Source of the DNA: an uncultured Rhodobiaceae bacterium
Lineage (GTDB): Bacteria; Pseudomonadota; Alphaproteobacteria; Parvibaculales; Parvibaculaceae
Direction of reading: 5' to 3'
DNA length: 46,625 nt
Assembly (NCBI GenBank): GCA_913057645.1
Contig: CAJXOU010000017.1
Span: 1-46,625, forward strand
Translations under genes and position numbers: made by a program
Shown here: positions 25,978 through 34,035 of the stretch, piece after piece
Layout of the letters: each line of letters starts with the position of its first letter
How positions within the stretch are numbered: position 1 is the first letter of the stretch
Notes under the pieces: generated by a model
The model's input: only the letters and a program-made list of their open reading frames with translations
Database searches by the model: none
What the model was told of the DNA's origin: nothing

Positions 25978-26733
25978 ATGTTCAATCGCCTCCGTCTTCT
26001 TCCGACTGTCATGCTGTGTGCGGCGATGCTGCTGACACTGAAGCTCGCCGACATCGCATCGGGCGGCGCGGCGATATCGCCCGCGCAGGCGAGCGCGTCC
26101 AAGGCGGCCGAGGAAGCGGCGTCCGAAGCGGAGACAGAGGACACAAAGGCCGAAGCCGAAGTCGAAGCCGAAAGTGAGGGCGAGGGGCCCGCGGAGGGCG
26201 ATTCCGCCGTTGCCACCCAACCGGCGGCGCCCGCAGAGGAAGCTGCCGCACCGATCAGCAAGTCGGAAATGACCGTTCTCGAAAGCCTCTCGGAGCGCCG
26301 CAAGGAACTCGCGACGCGCGCCGAGGCGCTCGATACGCGCGAGCGGCTTCTCGCCGCCGCCGAAAAGCGGGTCGAGGACCGGATCGCGGAACTGAAGGAA
26401 ATCGAAGCGCGCATCAATGCGCGGATCGGCGAGCAGGATGCCGAGAACGAGGCACGGCTGGCCGGTCTCGTCGCGATGTACGAGACGATGAAGCCGAAGG
26501 ATGCCGCGCGGATCTTCGAGCGGCTCGACATGGGCGTGCTGCTCGACGTCGTGAAGCGGATGCAGCCGCGCAAGATGGCCGCGGTGATGGCCGCGATGGA
26601 TCCCGTTACGGCACAGGACCTCACCGTGGAACTCGCGCTTGGCGAGAAGTTCGATGCCGAAACCGTACCGCCTGCCCAGGCTCCCGAAACGGCACCTGCC
26701 GCGACCCTTCGCTCAAGCGAAAAAGCCAGTTAA
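25978..26733 (+). CDS. motE: MotE-like flagellar protein (MgtE N-domain)
   Basis: A 251-residue protein with an N-terminal hydrophobic segment (LLPTVMLCAAMLLTLKLADI), a very acidic Glu/Ala linker (about 40-85), a long coiled coil (ERRKELATRAEALDTRERLL), and a C-terminal MgtE-N type domain (YETMKPKDAARIFERLDMGV, then VVKRMQPRKMAAVMAAMDP). In Sinorhizobium MotE is the periplasmic chaperone of the stator protein MotC. Here it closes the fliL-fliM-DUF6468 operon; motC is not in the window. Confidence 0.8.
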   Translation: MFNRLRLLPTVMLCAAMLLTLKLADIASGGAAISPAQASASKAAEEAASEAETEDTKAEAEVEAESEGEGPAEGDSAVATQPAAPAEEAAAPISKSEMTVLESLSERRKELATRAEALDTRERLLAAAEKRVEDRIAELKEIEARINARIGEQDAENEARLAGLVAMYETMKPKDAARIFERLDMGVLLDVVKRMQPRKMAAVMAAMDPVTAQDLTVELALGEKFDAETVPPAQAPETAPAATLRSSEKAS

Positions 26734-26754
26734 ACCGCGCCAAAGCGCCGTTCC

Positions 26755-26769
26755 TTAAGCCCCACTTAA
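26755..26769. promoter_or_regulatory. CtrA box upstream of the large TPR gene
   Basis: TTAAGCCCCACTTAA followed by CC matches TTAA-N7-TTAA exactly. It lies 72 bases upstream of the preferred start of the large TPR protein and 22 bases after the motE stop, so that gene has its own CtrA-type promoter. Confidence 0.65.
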
Positions 26770-26840
26770 CCGGCGCGGCCTAGACTGACCGCTTGCCGCG
26801 GCAGGAAGCCGCGATCTGCTGGCAGAAGCTACAGGGGCGC

Positions 26841-29800
26841 ATGGGCGTGAACGGATTCTTCCGATATACGGGCCGGGGTGAGGAAGGCGGGCTGCTCCGC
26901 CGTATCCTGGGCCTTGCCGTGTTCGCGCTGCTGTTGTCGGCATTGCCGCTTTCCGCACAGGCTGCCGACGGCGTCCGCATCGACGTTGCTGAAAAAGACG
27001 GCTATGGCCGGGCGATCTTCACCTTCCCCGACGGTGTGCCGGAATATCGCGCCTCGATCAATTCGGGCATTCTCGTTCTCGATTTCGACAAGACGTTCGA
27101 TGTCGAGCCCGACGTCTTTCTGCGCCAGATGCCGCGCTATGTCGCCATCGTGCGGCAGAGCGAGGACCGCCGTTCGCTCCGGCTTGCGCTGACCACGGAA
27201 TTCACGCTCGATACCAAGACCGCCGAAAACGCGCTCTATGTCGATCTGCTGCCGCCGAGCTGGACGGGCAATCCGCCGCCGCTGCCGCAGGAAGTCCAGG
27301 CACGGATCGATGCGGCGCAGGAAGCCCGGCGGAAAGAGGAAGACGCGAAACTTGCGGCCGAGGCGCAAGGCATCGTCGAGCCCGAAGCGCCGCAGCCCGG
27401 TCTTTCCGTGCGCGTGGCGGAGCGGGCCGGCATGACGCGGCTCGTGTTCGACTGGAACCAGCCGGTGCTCTATTCGCTGGTGCAGCGGCAGGGGCTGGCC
27501 ACAATCACTTTCGACCGGACGGCCGCCGCCGATCTCTCGATGCTTCGCGTCAACCCGCCGGCCTATCTTTCCAGCGCAACGGCGATCGAGCATGACGGGC
27601 GTCTCGCCGTCGTATTGACGCTGAAGCCGGGGGTCACGATCAGCGATTTCCGCGAGGACCTGAATGTGGTGCTCGACCTGAAGCCGTCCTCGGCGGATGC
27701 GATGCCTGCGCTTGAGGAAGAGGCGGACGGGGATGCGCCGGACGATGCCGGCGATCAAGTGACGACGGTCGCGGGCGCGCCGAAGAATTTGCTGCCCGAC
27801 GCCGCGCATGGCGAGGAAGACGAAGAAGATCACGCGCGCGAGACCTCCGGGGCGATTCCGGCGGAAACGGCGCCCGAAGCGCAAGCGCCCCTCGCCGCCA
27901 ATCCGCTGCCGCAGGGCAAGCGTCCCGAAGGCAAGGCGGTGGTGCGCTTCGTCGCAGGCCGGAGCGGTACGGACATCCTTGTCGACTGGCCGGAGCCCGT
28001 CGGCGCGGCGGTGTTCGAGCGGGCCGACAGGCTGTGGGCGGTATTCGACCGCGTGCTTCCGCTCGATATTTCCGAAGTGACGGCCCAGGAGCTTGGACCG
28101 TTCGGTTCGCCCGAGGCCGTGAGCTTCGATGGCGGAACGGCGCTTGTCGTGCCGCTTCGCGAAAAAGTTCTGATAGGCGCCGTCGAGGAGGGCGCTTCAT
28201 GGCGGATTTCGGCGGGCGAGACGATCCCGACGACCGGCCGTCCCATCGGCATTTCGCGCAACTGGCGCGACGATGGGCGCGGCAGCGTCGTCTTCGATTT
28301 CAGGGCACCGAGCATGGTGCTGCGGGTTCGCGACCCGCTGGTCGGTGACGAGATCATCGTCGCGACCGTGCGCGGACCGGGGCAGTCGTTGCAGACGCCG
28401 CGGAGCTTCGTCGAATTCCAGGCATTGCAGACGGCACATGGTCTCGCCATCGTGCCGGTTGCCGACGACCTCAATGTCGCCGCCGCGCCGGACAATGTAC
28501 TCGTGTCGCGTCGCGATGGGCTGACGCTGTCGGCCGACGACCATGAGGACGCGGCAAAAGTCATGGGCGAGGCCCTGGCGGCGATGCCCGCACCGGCTGA
28601 AATGCATTTCGCCGAATGGCGCAAGGCGCCGGGCGAGACCTTCACCGAACGCCGGCAGCATTATCTGACGAAGCTCGCCAATGCGCAGACGCAGGAACAA
28701 GGCGAAGTACGTTTCGAGTACGGGCGCTTTCTGCTTGCCTACGGGCTCGCGCCGGAAGCCCGCGCGGCATTCGACGCCGCCAAGGAAGCGCGTGCCAAGT
28801 ATGCATCCGAGCCGGCTTACCTTGCGGCACGAGGTGTCGCTTCCGTATTGAGTGGTCATTATGTCGAAGCGATCAACGACCTGTCCGGGCCGGGCCTCGA
28901 CAATGCACCGCATGCGGCGGCGTGGCGCGGCCTGGCGCGCGCGGAGCTTGGACACTGGGAAGCGGCGCGGGCCCAGTTCAGCCTTGCGGGCGCGATCGTC
29001 GACGCGTTTGGCGACGACCTCCGTACGGACTTCCGGACGATGGCTGCCATTGCGGCGTTGAAAGGCGACGATGCCAGCTCCGCAGAACATTACGCGTCAG
29101 GTTTTCCCGCCGATCCCCAGAGCCAGAAGGCGAAAGCCGAAATCCTGCTTGTGAAGGCAATGATTGCCGATGCGCGCGGCAATGCCGGTGCTGCTGCCGG
29201 CCGATACGATATGGCGATTGCCAGCGGTTATCCGCCTGTGGCGGCGCGCGCGCGCTTCGGCAAGGCGCTGATGCTGCACAAGGCGGGCGAAATGGACAAC
29301 GATGCGTTGGCCAGGGAACTCGAAAGCCTGCGCTATGCCTGGCGCGGTGACGCACTGGAACTCGATGTGCTGACGCGGCTGGCCGCGCTCCGGCTGGAAC
29401 AGGGAAAGACCGGCGATGCGCTGAAGCTGATGAGAACGGCGACCGACAATTTTCCGGACAGCGACGAAGCGCACCGGATGAACATGCGCATGTCCGATAT
29501 CTTTGCCGACTATTTCCTGAGCGAAGCGGCGCGGGAGATGCAGCCGGTGCAGGCGCTCGCCTTCTTCGAAAGCTTCAAGGAACTGACGCCCATCGGGCAG
29601 AGGGGCGACGAACTGATCCGCAACCTCGCCGAACGGCTGGTCGAGGTGGATCTGCTGGCGCAGGCTGCCCATCTTCTCGACTACCAGGTTGCGAACCGGC
29701 TGCATGGGGGCGTCGCGAAGGCGCAGGTGGCGGCGCGGCTTGCCTCGATTTTCCTTTCGGACCAGCAGCCCGCCCGCGCGCTCGCCGCCCTTCGCGCGAC

Positions 29801-30296
29801 GAAGCAGAACCTGCTTCCCGAGGCGCTCGCCGAACGGCGGATGCTGCTGGAGACGAGGGCACTTGCCGACCTGAAGCAGTACGACAACGCGCTTGAACTG
29901 ATGGATGGCAAGAGCGGCAAGCTCATCGAACGCCTGAGGGCCGATGTGCTGTGGGACGCGGGACGCTGGCCGGAAGCGGGCGCCGCCATCGAGGCGGTCC
30001 TCGGCGATACATGGAAGGCCGATGAACCGCTTTCCACCGAAGCGCGGCTTCTGGCGATGCGCGGCGCGATTGCCTATTCGCTGGCGGGGGACGAAGCCGG
30101 GCTCTCGAGCCTGCGGGCGAAATACGGTCAGGCGATGGCCGAGAGCCCGGACGCGAGCTCCTTCGCGGTCGTCTCCGAACCCATCGTGAAGCAGGGGGTT
30201 GCGTTCCGGGAGATGGCAAGCCGCATCGCCTCTGTCGATACGCTTGACCGCTTCCTCGCCACGCTGAAGGCCGACGAGACGGTCGCGGTCAACTGA
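26841..30296 (+). CDS. Large exported TPR-repeat protein, function unknown
   Basis: A protein of about 1151 residues that I do not recognise as a named factor. It has a signal peptide or anchor (RILGLAVFALLLSALPLSAQ, about 16-35). Three beta-rich segments of similar style follow (about 38-150, 205-300, 370-500; for example GYGRAIFTFPDGVPEYRASI and TRLVFDWNQPVLYSLVQRQG), like AMIN/secretin-associated repeats. They are separated by acidic or Pro-rich linkers. The C-terminal half (from about 600) is helical with TPR-like repeats. It is probably periplasmic. The ATG at 26841 has GGGGC upstream; a TTG at 26793 is less likely. Its position between motE and fliP and a perfect CtrA box suggest a flagellar or polar assembly factor. 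Confidence 0.7.
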   Translation: MGVNGFFRYTGRGEEGGLLRRILGLAVFALLLSALPLSAQAADGVRIDVAEKDGYGRAIFTFPDGVPEYRASINSGILVLDFDKTFDVEPDVFLRQMPRYVAIVRQSEDRRSLRLALTTEFTLDTKTAENALYVDLLPPSWTGNPPPLPQEVQARIDAAQEARRKEEDAKLAAEAQGIVEPEAPQPGLSVRVAERAGMTRLVFDWNQPVLYSLVQRQGLATITFDRTAAADLSMLRVNPPAYLSSATAIEHDGRLAVVLTLKPGVTISDFREDLNVVLDLKPSSADAMPALEEEADGDAPDDAGDQVTTVAGAPKNLLPDAAHGEEDEEDHARETSGAIPAETAPEAQAPLAANPLPQGKRPEGKAVVRFVAGRSGTDILVDWPEPVGAAVFERADRLWAVFDRVLPLDISEVTAQELGPFGSPEAVSFDGGTALVVPLREKVLIGAVEEGASWRISAGETIPTTGRPIGISRNWRDDGRGSVVFDFRAPSMVLRVRDPLVGDEIIVATVRGPGQSLQTPRSFVEFQALQTAHGLAIVPVADDLNVAAAPDNVLVSRRDGLTLSADDHEDAAKVMGEALAAMPAPAEMHFAEWRKAPGETFTERRQHYLTKLANAQTQEQGEVRFEYGRFLLAYGLAPEARAAFDAAKEARAKYASEPAYLAARGVASVLSGHYVEAINDLSGPGLDNAPHAAAWRGLARAELGHWEAARAQFSLAGAIVDAFGDDLRTDFRTMAAIAALKGDDASSAEHYASGFPADPQSQKAKAEILLVKAMIADARGNAGAAAGRYDMAIASGYPPVAARARFGKALMLHKAGEMDNDALARELESLRYAWRGDALELDVLTRLAALRLEQGKTGDALKLMRTATDNFPDSDEAHRMNMRMSDIFADYFLSEAAREMQPVQALAFFESFKELTPIGQRGDELIRNLAERLVEVDLLAQAAHLLDYQVANRLHGGVAKAQVAARLASIFLSDQQPARALAALRATKQNLLPEALAERRMLLETRALADLKQYDNALELMDGKSGKLIERLRADVLWDAGRWPEAGAAIEAVLGDTWKADEPLSTEARLLAMRGAIAYSLAGDEAGLSSLRAKYGQAMAESPDASSFAVVSEPIVKQGVAFREMASRIASVDTLDRFLATLKADETVAVN

Positions 30297-30324
30297 CGGC
30301 AGGCAAGAAAACTCCCGCCGTCAG
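30293..30324. terminator. Inverted repeat spanning two convergent stop codons
   Basis: CTGACGGC at 30293-30300 and GCCGTCAG at 30317-30324 are perfect 8-base arms. The left arm contains the TGA of the large TPR gene and the right arm the TGA of fliP read from the other strand. There is no clear T-run, so it is only a possible two-way terminator. Confidence 0.4.
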
Positions 30325-31100
30325 GTGCCGAAGCTCTGGACGAGGCTTCCCGCGATCAGCGACCAGCCGTCCACCAGCACGAAGAAGATCAGCTTGAACG
30401 GCAGTGAGATGATGATCGGCGGCAGCATCATCATGCCCATCGACATGAGCACCGATGCGACCACCATGTCGATCACGATGAAGGGCAGGAAGACGAGGAA
30501 GCCGATCTCGAAGGCGCGGCGCAGCTCGCTGATCATGAAGGCGGGCACGAGCACCTGAAGGCCGATCTCGGTTGCTTCCTCGGGCTCCTCCGTTTCCGAC
30601 AGATCGACGAAGAGCTTCAGATCCTCCTTGCGGACCTGCTTCAGCATGAAGGCCTTGAAGGGCACGCTGGCGCGGTCGAAGGCTTCGCCCGTTTCGATCT
30701 CCTGATTCATCAGGGGCTCGATGCCGTCATTATAGGCCGTGGTGAAGGTCGGCGTCATGACGAAGGCGGTCAGGAAGAGCGCGAGGCTCACCAGAACGGC
30801 ATTCGGCGGCGACTGCTGCATGCCGAGCGCGGTGCGCAGAAGCCCCAGCACCACGATGATCCGGACGAAGGACGTCACCATGATGAGGATCGACGGTGCG
30901 AGGCTCAGTACGGTGACCAGCGCGACGATCTGGACGACGTGATCGGTGAGGCCAAGATTGTCGGAGAGGTCGACCTGGATGGTCTCCGCGAACGCCGGAT
31001 GCGCGAGGCCGAAACTCAGCAGAACGAGCGCGGCGACGCCGGCGAGGTGTTTCGCGCGCGGCGCGGCAGCGGCGAGTATGTCACGAACAGGAGAGATCAC
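30321..31100 (-). CDS. fliP: Flagellar export gate protein FliP
   Basis: FliP forms the core of the type III export gate with FliQ and FliR. The 259-residue protein has a cleavable signal peptide (VAALVLLSFGLAHPAFAE), then VTVLSLAPSILIMVTSFVRI and LGLLRTALGMQQSPPNAVLV, a periplasmic loop, and two C-terminal helices (FLVFLPFIVIDMVVASVLMS, PPIIISLPFKLIFFVLVDGW). All fits the family. It overlaps fliO by four bases. It is unusual only in being on the strand opposite fliQ-fliR-flhB. Confidence 0.97.
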   Translation of the reverse strand: MISPVRDILAAAAPRAKHLAGVAALVLLSFGLAHPAFAETIQVDLSDNLGLTDHVVQIVALVTVLSLAPSILIMVTSFVRIIVVLGLLRTALGMQQSPPNAVLVSLALFLTAFVMTPTFTTAYNDGIEPLMNQEIETGEAFDRASVPFKAFMLKQVRKEDLKLFVDLSETEEPEEATEIGLQVLVPAFMISELRRAFEIGFLVFLPFIVIDMVVASVLMSMGMMMLPPIIISLPFKLIFFVLVDGWSLIAGSLVQSFGT

Positions 31101-31471
31101 GCGCGGCGCTCCTTGATGAATTCGACGATGCGCTGGAACTGGACGACATGAGCCGGTGCGGCGAACCCCGGCTGCTGCGGCGCCGACGGTTCGACGACAG
31201 CCGGCTCGGGCGCGTCGATACCGCTTTCGAGAAGAAGGGGCGTGTCGCCGCCCATGAGAACGAGATGCTCCTTGCCATCGCGGCGAACAAGCACCAGGCG
31301 ATGCTTCGCGTCGATGGGCTTCACCTCGACGATCCCGAGGCGGCGCTGCGATCCCATCGCGGAGGCGCCCGGCGCGAGGCCGAAGCGGCGAGCGAGCATC
31401 GCGCAGACCCCGATCAGTCCAAGGATGAACGCCAGCGCGGCGACGAAGCGGAAGATTTCCGAGAAGTCCAT
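31097..31471 (-). CDS. fliO: Flagellar biosynthesis protein FliO
   Basis: A 124-residue protein: one N-terminal helix (FVAALAFILGLIGVCAMLAR) and a cytoplasmic part with RRLGIVEVKPIDAKHRLVLV and KEHLVLMGGDTPLLLESGI, the FliO signature. FliO helps FliP assemble. I chose the ATG at 31471; a GTG at 31489 would add six residues. The 4-base overlap with fliP means the two are co-translated. It is divergent from flgB, sharing the intergenic region with CtrA and ftr-like sites. Confidence 0.9.
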   Translation of the reverse strand: MDFSEIFRFVAALAFILGLIGVCAMLARRFGLAPGASAMGSQRRLGIVEVKPIDAKHRLVLVRRDGKEHLVLMGGDTPLLLESGIDAPEPAVVEPSAPQQPGFAAPAHVVQFQRIVEFIKERRA

Positions 31472-31543
31472 TTTGGATTGCACCCCCACCCGAGGGACGG
31501 CCGCCCGGCCGGTCCCGAATGGGTAGAATTTGCCGCGTCAGAC

Positions 31544-31558
31544 TTAATGCCCGGTTAA
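31544..31558. promoter_or_regulatory. CtrA box between fliO and flgB (first)
   Basis: TTAATGCCCGGTTAA matches TTAA-N7-TTAA exactly, 73 bases upstream of fliO and about 190 upstream of flgB. Position suggests control of fliO-fliP. Confidence 0.62.
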
Positions 31559-31607
31559 AGGCGAGCGCTTCCGCGCCTTTTCCTGGTTACCCGTTTCTCA
31601 ACGTGCC

Positions 31608-31622
31608 CGGCAGCTTTTGCCG
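31608..31622. promoter_or_regulatory. ftr-like palindrome between fliO and flgB
   Basis: CGGCA-GCTTT-TGCCG, a perfect copy of the CGGCA-N5-TGCCG motif seen upstream of flgE. It lies between the two CtrA boxes. No sigma-54 promoter is visible here, so the bound protein may repress the early promoters, as FlbD does at fliF in Caulobacter. Confidence 0.58.
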
Positions 31623-31624
31623 CG

Positions 31625-31639
31625 TTAGCGCGATGTTAA
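31625..31639. promoter_or_regulatory. CtrA-like box upstream of flgB (second)
   Basis: TTAGCGCGATGTTAA has one mismatch from TTAA-N7-TTAA and lies 111 bases upstream of the flgB ATG, directly next to the ftr-like palindrome. Position suggests control of the flgB operon. Confidence 0.5.
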
Positions 31640-31749
31640 CTCCGGGACGGTGAAACTTCCCCTGCCGCCAAGGAATGCGTGGCTTCGGATCGACCCTCTC
31701 CTGCGCCGAGAATGCGTGCGCAAAGAGCGGATCGCAGGGGCACGCGCAA

Positions 31750-32178
31750 ATGGCAATCGGCGACCTTCCCATTTTCGAGATGATGAAGCAGAAGATGCAC
31801 TGGCTTGCCGCGCGGCAGCAGGTGCTGTCGCAGAACGTCGCCAATGCCGATACGCCGGGCTATACCGCGCGCGATCTGAAGGAGCTCGATTTCGGCGCGA
31901 TGGTGAAGCGGGCGGGGCCGGCGCTGAAGCCCGCCGCGACGCAGGCCGCGCATATCGGCAGTCCGGTCGCGGGCGCCGGTCACGGACTTCATGCCGGGCA
32001 GGCGAAGGGCGGCGAAGTCATCAAGAAGCCGGACTTCGAAACCTCGCCCTCGGGCAACTCGGTCGTGCTCGAAGACCAGATGATCAAGGTCGCCGAGACG
32101 CAGATGGATTACCAGACAGTCACCGGGCTCTATTCGAAGAGCCTCGGTCTCATCAAGATCGCGCTCGGCCGAGGCTGA
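31750..32178 (+). CDS. flgB: Proximal rod protein FlgB
   Basis: FlgB is a proximal rod subunit. The 142-residue protein has LPIFEMMKQKMHWLAARQQV, then QNVANADTPGYTARDLKELD, the rod signature, and a C-terminal helix (TQMDYQTVTGLYSKSLGLIK). Length is normal. The ATG at 31750 is preferred to an upstream TTG-type start. First gene of flgB-flgC-fliE-fliQ-fliR-flhB. Confidence 0.95.
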   Translation: MAIGDLPIFEMMKQKMHWLAARQQVLSQNVANADTPGYTARDLKELDFGAMVKRAGPALKPAATQAAHIGSPVAGAGHGLHAGQAKGGEVIKKPDFETSPSGNSVVLEDQMIKVAETQMDYQTVTGLYSKSLGLIKIALGRG

Positions 32179-32199
32179 GCCGCCCTGAAAGGACGCATC

Positions 32200-32619
32200 A
32201 TGAGCGCCATGGACCTTATCAAATCGATGATGGTGGCGGCTTCGGGCCTGAAGGCCCAGAGCGGCCGCATGCGCATCATCGCCGAGAACATCGCCAATGC
32301 GGACTCGACCTCGCGCGTGCCGGGCGGCGACCCCTACCGGCGCAAGGTCGTCACCTTCGAGGACAAGCTCAACCGCGAGATCGGCGCGCATACCGTCTCG
32401 CTCGGGCGGCCGGTGATGGACAATACCGAATTCAAGCTCAAATACATGCCGGGCCACCCCGGCGCCGACGAGAACGGCTATGTGAAGATGCCGAACGTGA
32501 ACGGCATGGTGGAAGCAATGGACATGCGCGAGGCGCAGCGCAGCTACGAAGCCAATCTCAATCTCATCCAGGCATCGCGCCGCATGATTTCGCAGACCAT
32601 CGAAATCCTGCGGAAGTGA
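32200..32619 (+). CDS. flgC: Proximal rod protein FlgC
   Basis: FlgC, 139 residues: MVAASGLKAQSGRMRIIAEN, then IANADSTSRVPGGDPYRRKV, and the C-terminal MREAQRSYEANLNLIQASRR. All the rod-protein landmarks are present. It begins 21 bases after flgB with AAAGGA as ribosome site and is followed by fliE after 14 bases. Confidence 0.96.
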   Translation: MSAMDLIKSMMVAASGLKAQSGRMRIIAENIANADSTSRVPGGDPYRRKVVTFEDKLNREIGAHTVSLGRPVMDNTEFKLKYMPGHPGADENGYVKMPNVNGMVEAMDMREAQRSYEANLNLIQASRRMISQTIEILRK

Positions 32620-32633
32620 CGGGGGACTGAACC

Positions 32634-32954
32634 ATGACCACCATTCCGGCATCCATGGCTCTCAACGCCTATGCCCGCGCGGCGGGGATGGGCGGCGGCG
32701 CGCAGGCGCCGCAGAACGGGCCCAAGGAAGCGGACGGCGCCTTCGGCGATGTGCTGAAGCAGGCGATGAACCAGACCGTCAGCACCTCGAAGGCCGGCGA
32801 AACGCAGATGGCGGCCGTGACCGGCGGCGTCGGCGGCAACATCGTCGATGTGGTGACGGCGGTCGCGGAAGCGGAAACCACGCTGCAGACCGTCGTGACC
32901 GTTCGCGACAAGGTCATCACGGCCTATCAGGAAATCATGAGGATGCCGATCTAG
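32634..32954 (+). CDS. fliE: Hook-basal body complex protein FliE
   Basis: FliE, 106 residues, links the MS ring to the proximal rod. The Gly/Ala-rich N-terminus is followed by GAFGDVLKQAMNQTVSTSKA and the conserved C-terminal NIVDVVTAVAEAETTLQTVV ending QEIMRMPI. Order flgB-flgC-fliE is the usual one. Confidence 0.95.
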   Translation: MTTIPASMALNAYARAAGMGGGAQAPQNGPKEADGAFGDVLKQAMNQTVSTSKAGETQMAAVTGGVGGNIVDVVTAVAEAETTLQTVVTVRDKVITAYQEIMRMPI

Positions 32955-32982
32955 CGGCGGTTCAAGGGGCGGGCAACCAGGT

Positions 32983-33246
32983 ATGAGTGGACCGGAAATT
33001 CTCGATCTCGGGCGGCAGGCGATCTACGTGCTGCTCGAAGTCTCGGCGCCGATGATGATCGTCGCGCTGGTGGTCGGCCTTGCGATCGCGCTGTTGCAGG
33101 CGCTGACGCAGGTGCAGGAAATGACGCTCGTCTTCGTGCCGAAGATCGTCGCGATCTTTCTCACCATGCTGATCGCGCTGCCTTTCATGGCGCAGGCGCT
33201 GCACGGCTTCATGATGCTGATCTCCCAGAAGATCGTGACGGGCTGA
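32983..33246 (+). CDS. fliQ: Flagellar export gate protein FliQ
   Basis: FliQ, 87 residues with two membrane helices: VLLEVSAPMMIVALVVGLAI and IVAIFLTMLIALPFMAQALH, joined by the conserved QALTQVQEMTLVFVPK. Part of the FliPQR export gate. It sits 28 bases after fliE and 12 before fliR. Confidence 0.96.
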   Translation: MSGPEILDLGRQAIYVLLEVSAPMMIVALVVGLAIALLQALTQVQEMTLVFVPKIVAIFLTMLIALPFMAQALHGFMMLISQKIVTG

Positions 33247-33258
33247 CGGGCCGGGCGC

Positions 33259-34020
33259 ATGATCAGCATCGACTTCCTGCCGCAGACGGCCTTCACCTTC
33301 ATGCTGATCTTCTCGCGGCTGGCGGCGATGCTCATGCTGATGCCGGCGCTCGGCGAGACCAGCATCCCCGCCAATGTGCGGCTGATCCTGGCCCTGCTGC
33401 TCTCCTTCGTGATGATGCCGCTCGTCGCCTCGTCCTATGGCGCGATACCCGACACCGTTCCCGCGCTCGCCTTCCTCGTGTTGACGGAAATCGCCGTCGG
33501 CCTCTTCATCGGCGGTGCGGCCCGCATCATCATGAGCGCGCTGCATGTGGCGGGCAACATCATCGCGCTGCAGATGAGCCTTGCTTTCGCGCAGAACGTC
33601 GATCCGACGCAGGGCCAGCAGGGCGTCCTGATCGCGAACTTCCTTTCGCTGACCGCCGTCACGCTGATCTTCGCGACCAATCTCGACCATCTGATGATCG
33701 CGGCGATGCGCGACAGCTACGAGCTCTTCGTGCCGGGGCAGGCGCTGCCGATCGGCGATTTCTCGCAAATGGCCGTGCAGATGGTGTCGGGCGCGTTCAA
33801 GCTCGGGCTGCAGCTCGCGGCGCCGTTTCTCGTGTTCGGGCTCATCTTCTATCTCGGCATCGGCATCCTTTCGAGGCTGATGCCGCAGATCCAGATCTTC
33901 TTCATTGCGATGCCGGCGAACATCATGCTCGGCTTCGTGCTGCTGCTCTTCCTGCTCGGCGCCATGATGACGTGGTTCCTGCAGGGCTTCGAGCAGTCGA
34001 TTTCCATGTTCGTCGGATAG
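33259..34020 (+). CDS. fliR: Flagellar export gate protein FliR
   Basis: FliR, 253 residues with six predicted helices (first FMLIFSRLAAMLMLMPALGE; last MLGFVLLLFLLGAMMTWFLQ). MSLAFAQNVDPTQGQQGVLI is the family signature near residue 105. With FliP and FliQ it forms the channel through which rod, hook and filament proteins leave. It is followed by flhB after 15 bases. Confidence 0.96.
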   Translation: MISIDFLPQTAFTFMLIFSRLAAMLMLMPALGETSIPANVRLILALLLSFVMMPLVASSYGAIPDTVPALAFLVLTEIAVGLFIGGAARIIMSALHVAGNIIALQMSLAFAQNVDPTQGQQGVLIANFLSLTAVTLIFATNLDHLMIAAMRDSYELFVPGQALPIGDFSQMAVQMVSGAFKLGLQLAAPFLVFGLIFYLGIGILSRLMPQIQIFFIAMPANIMLGFVLLLFLLGAMMTWFLQGFEQSISMFVG

Positions 34021-34035
34021 GCCGGGAGTACACGC

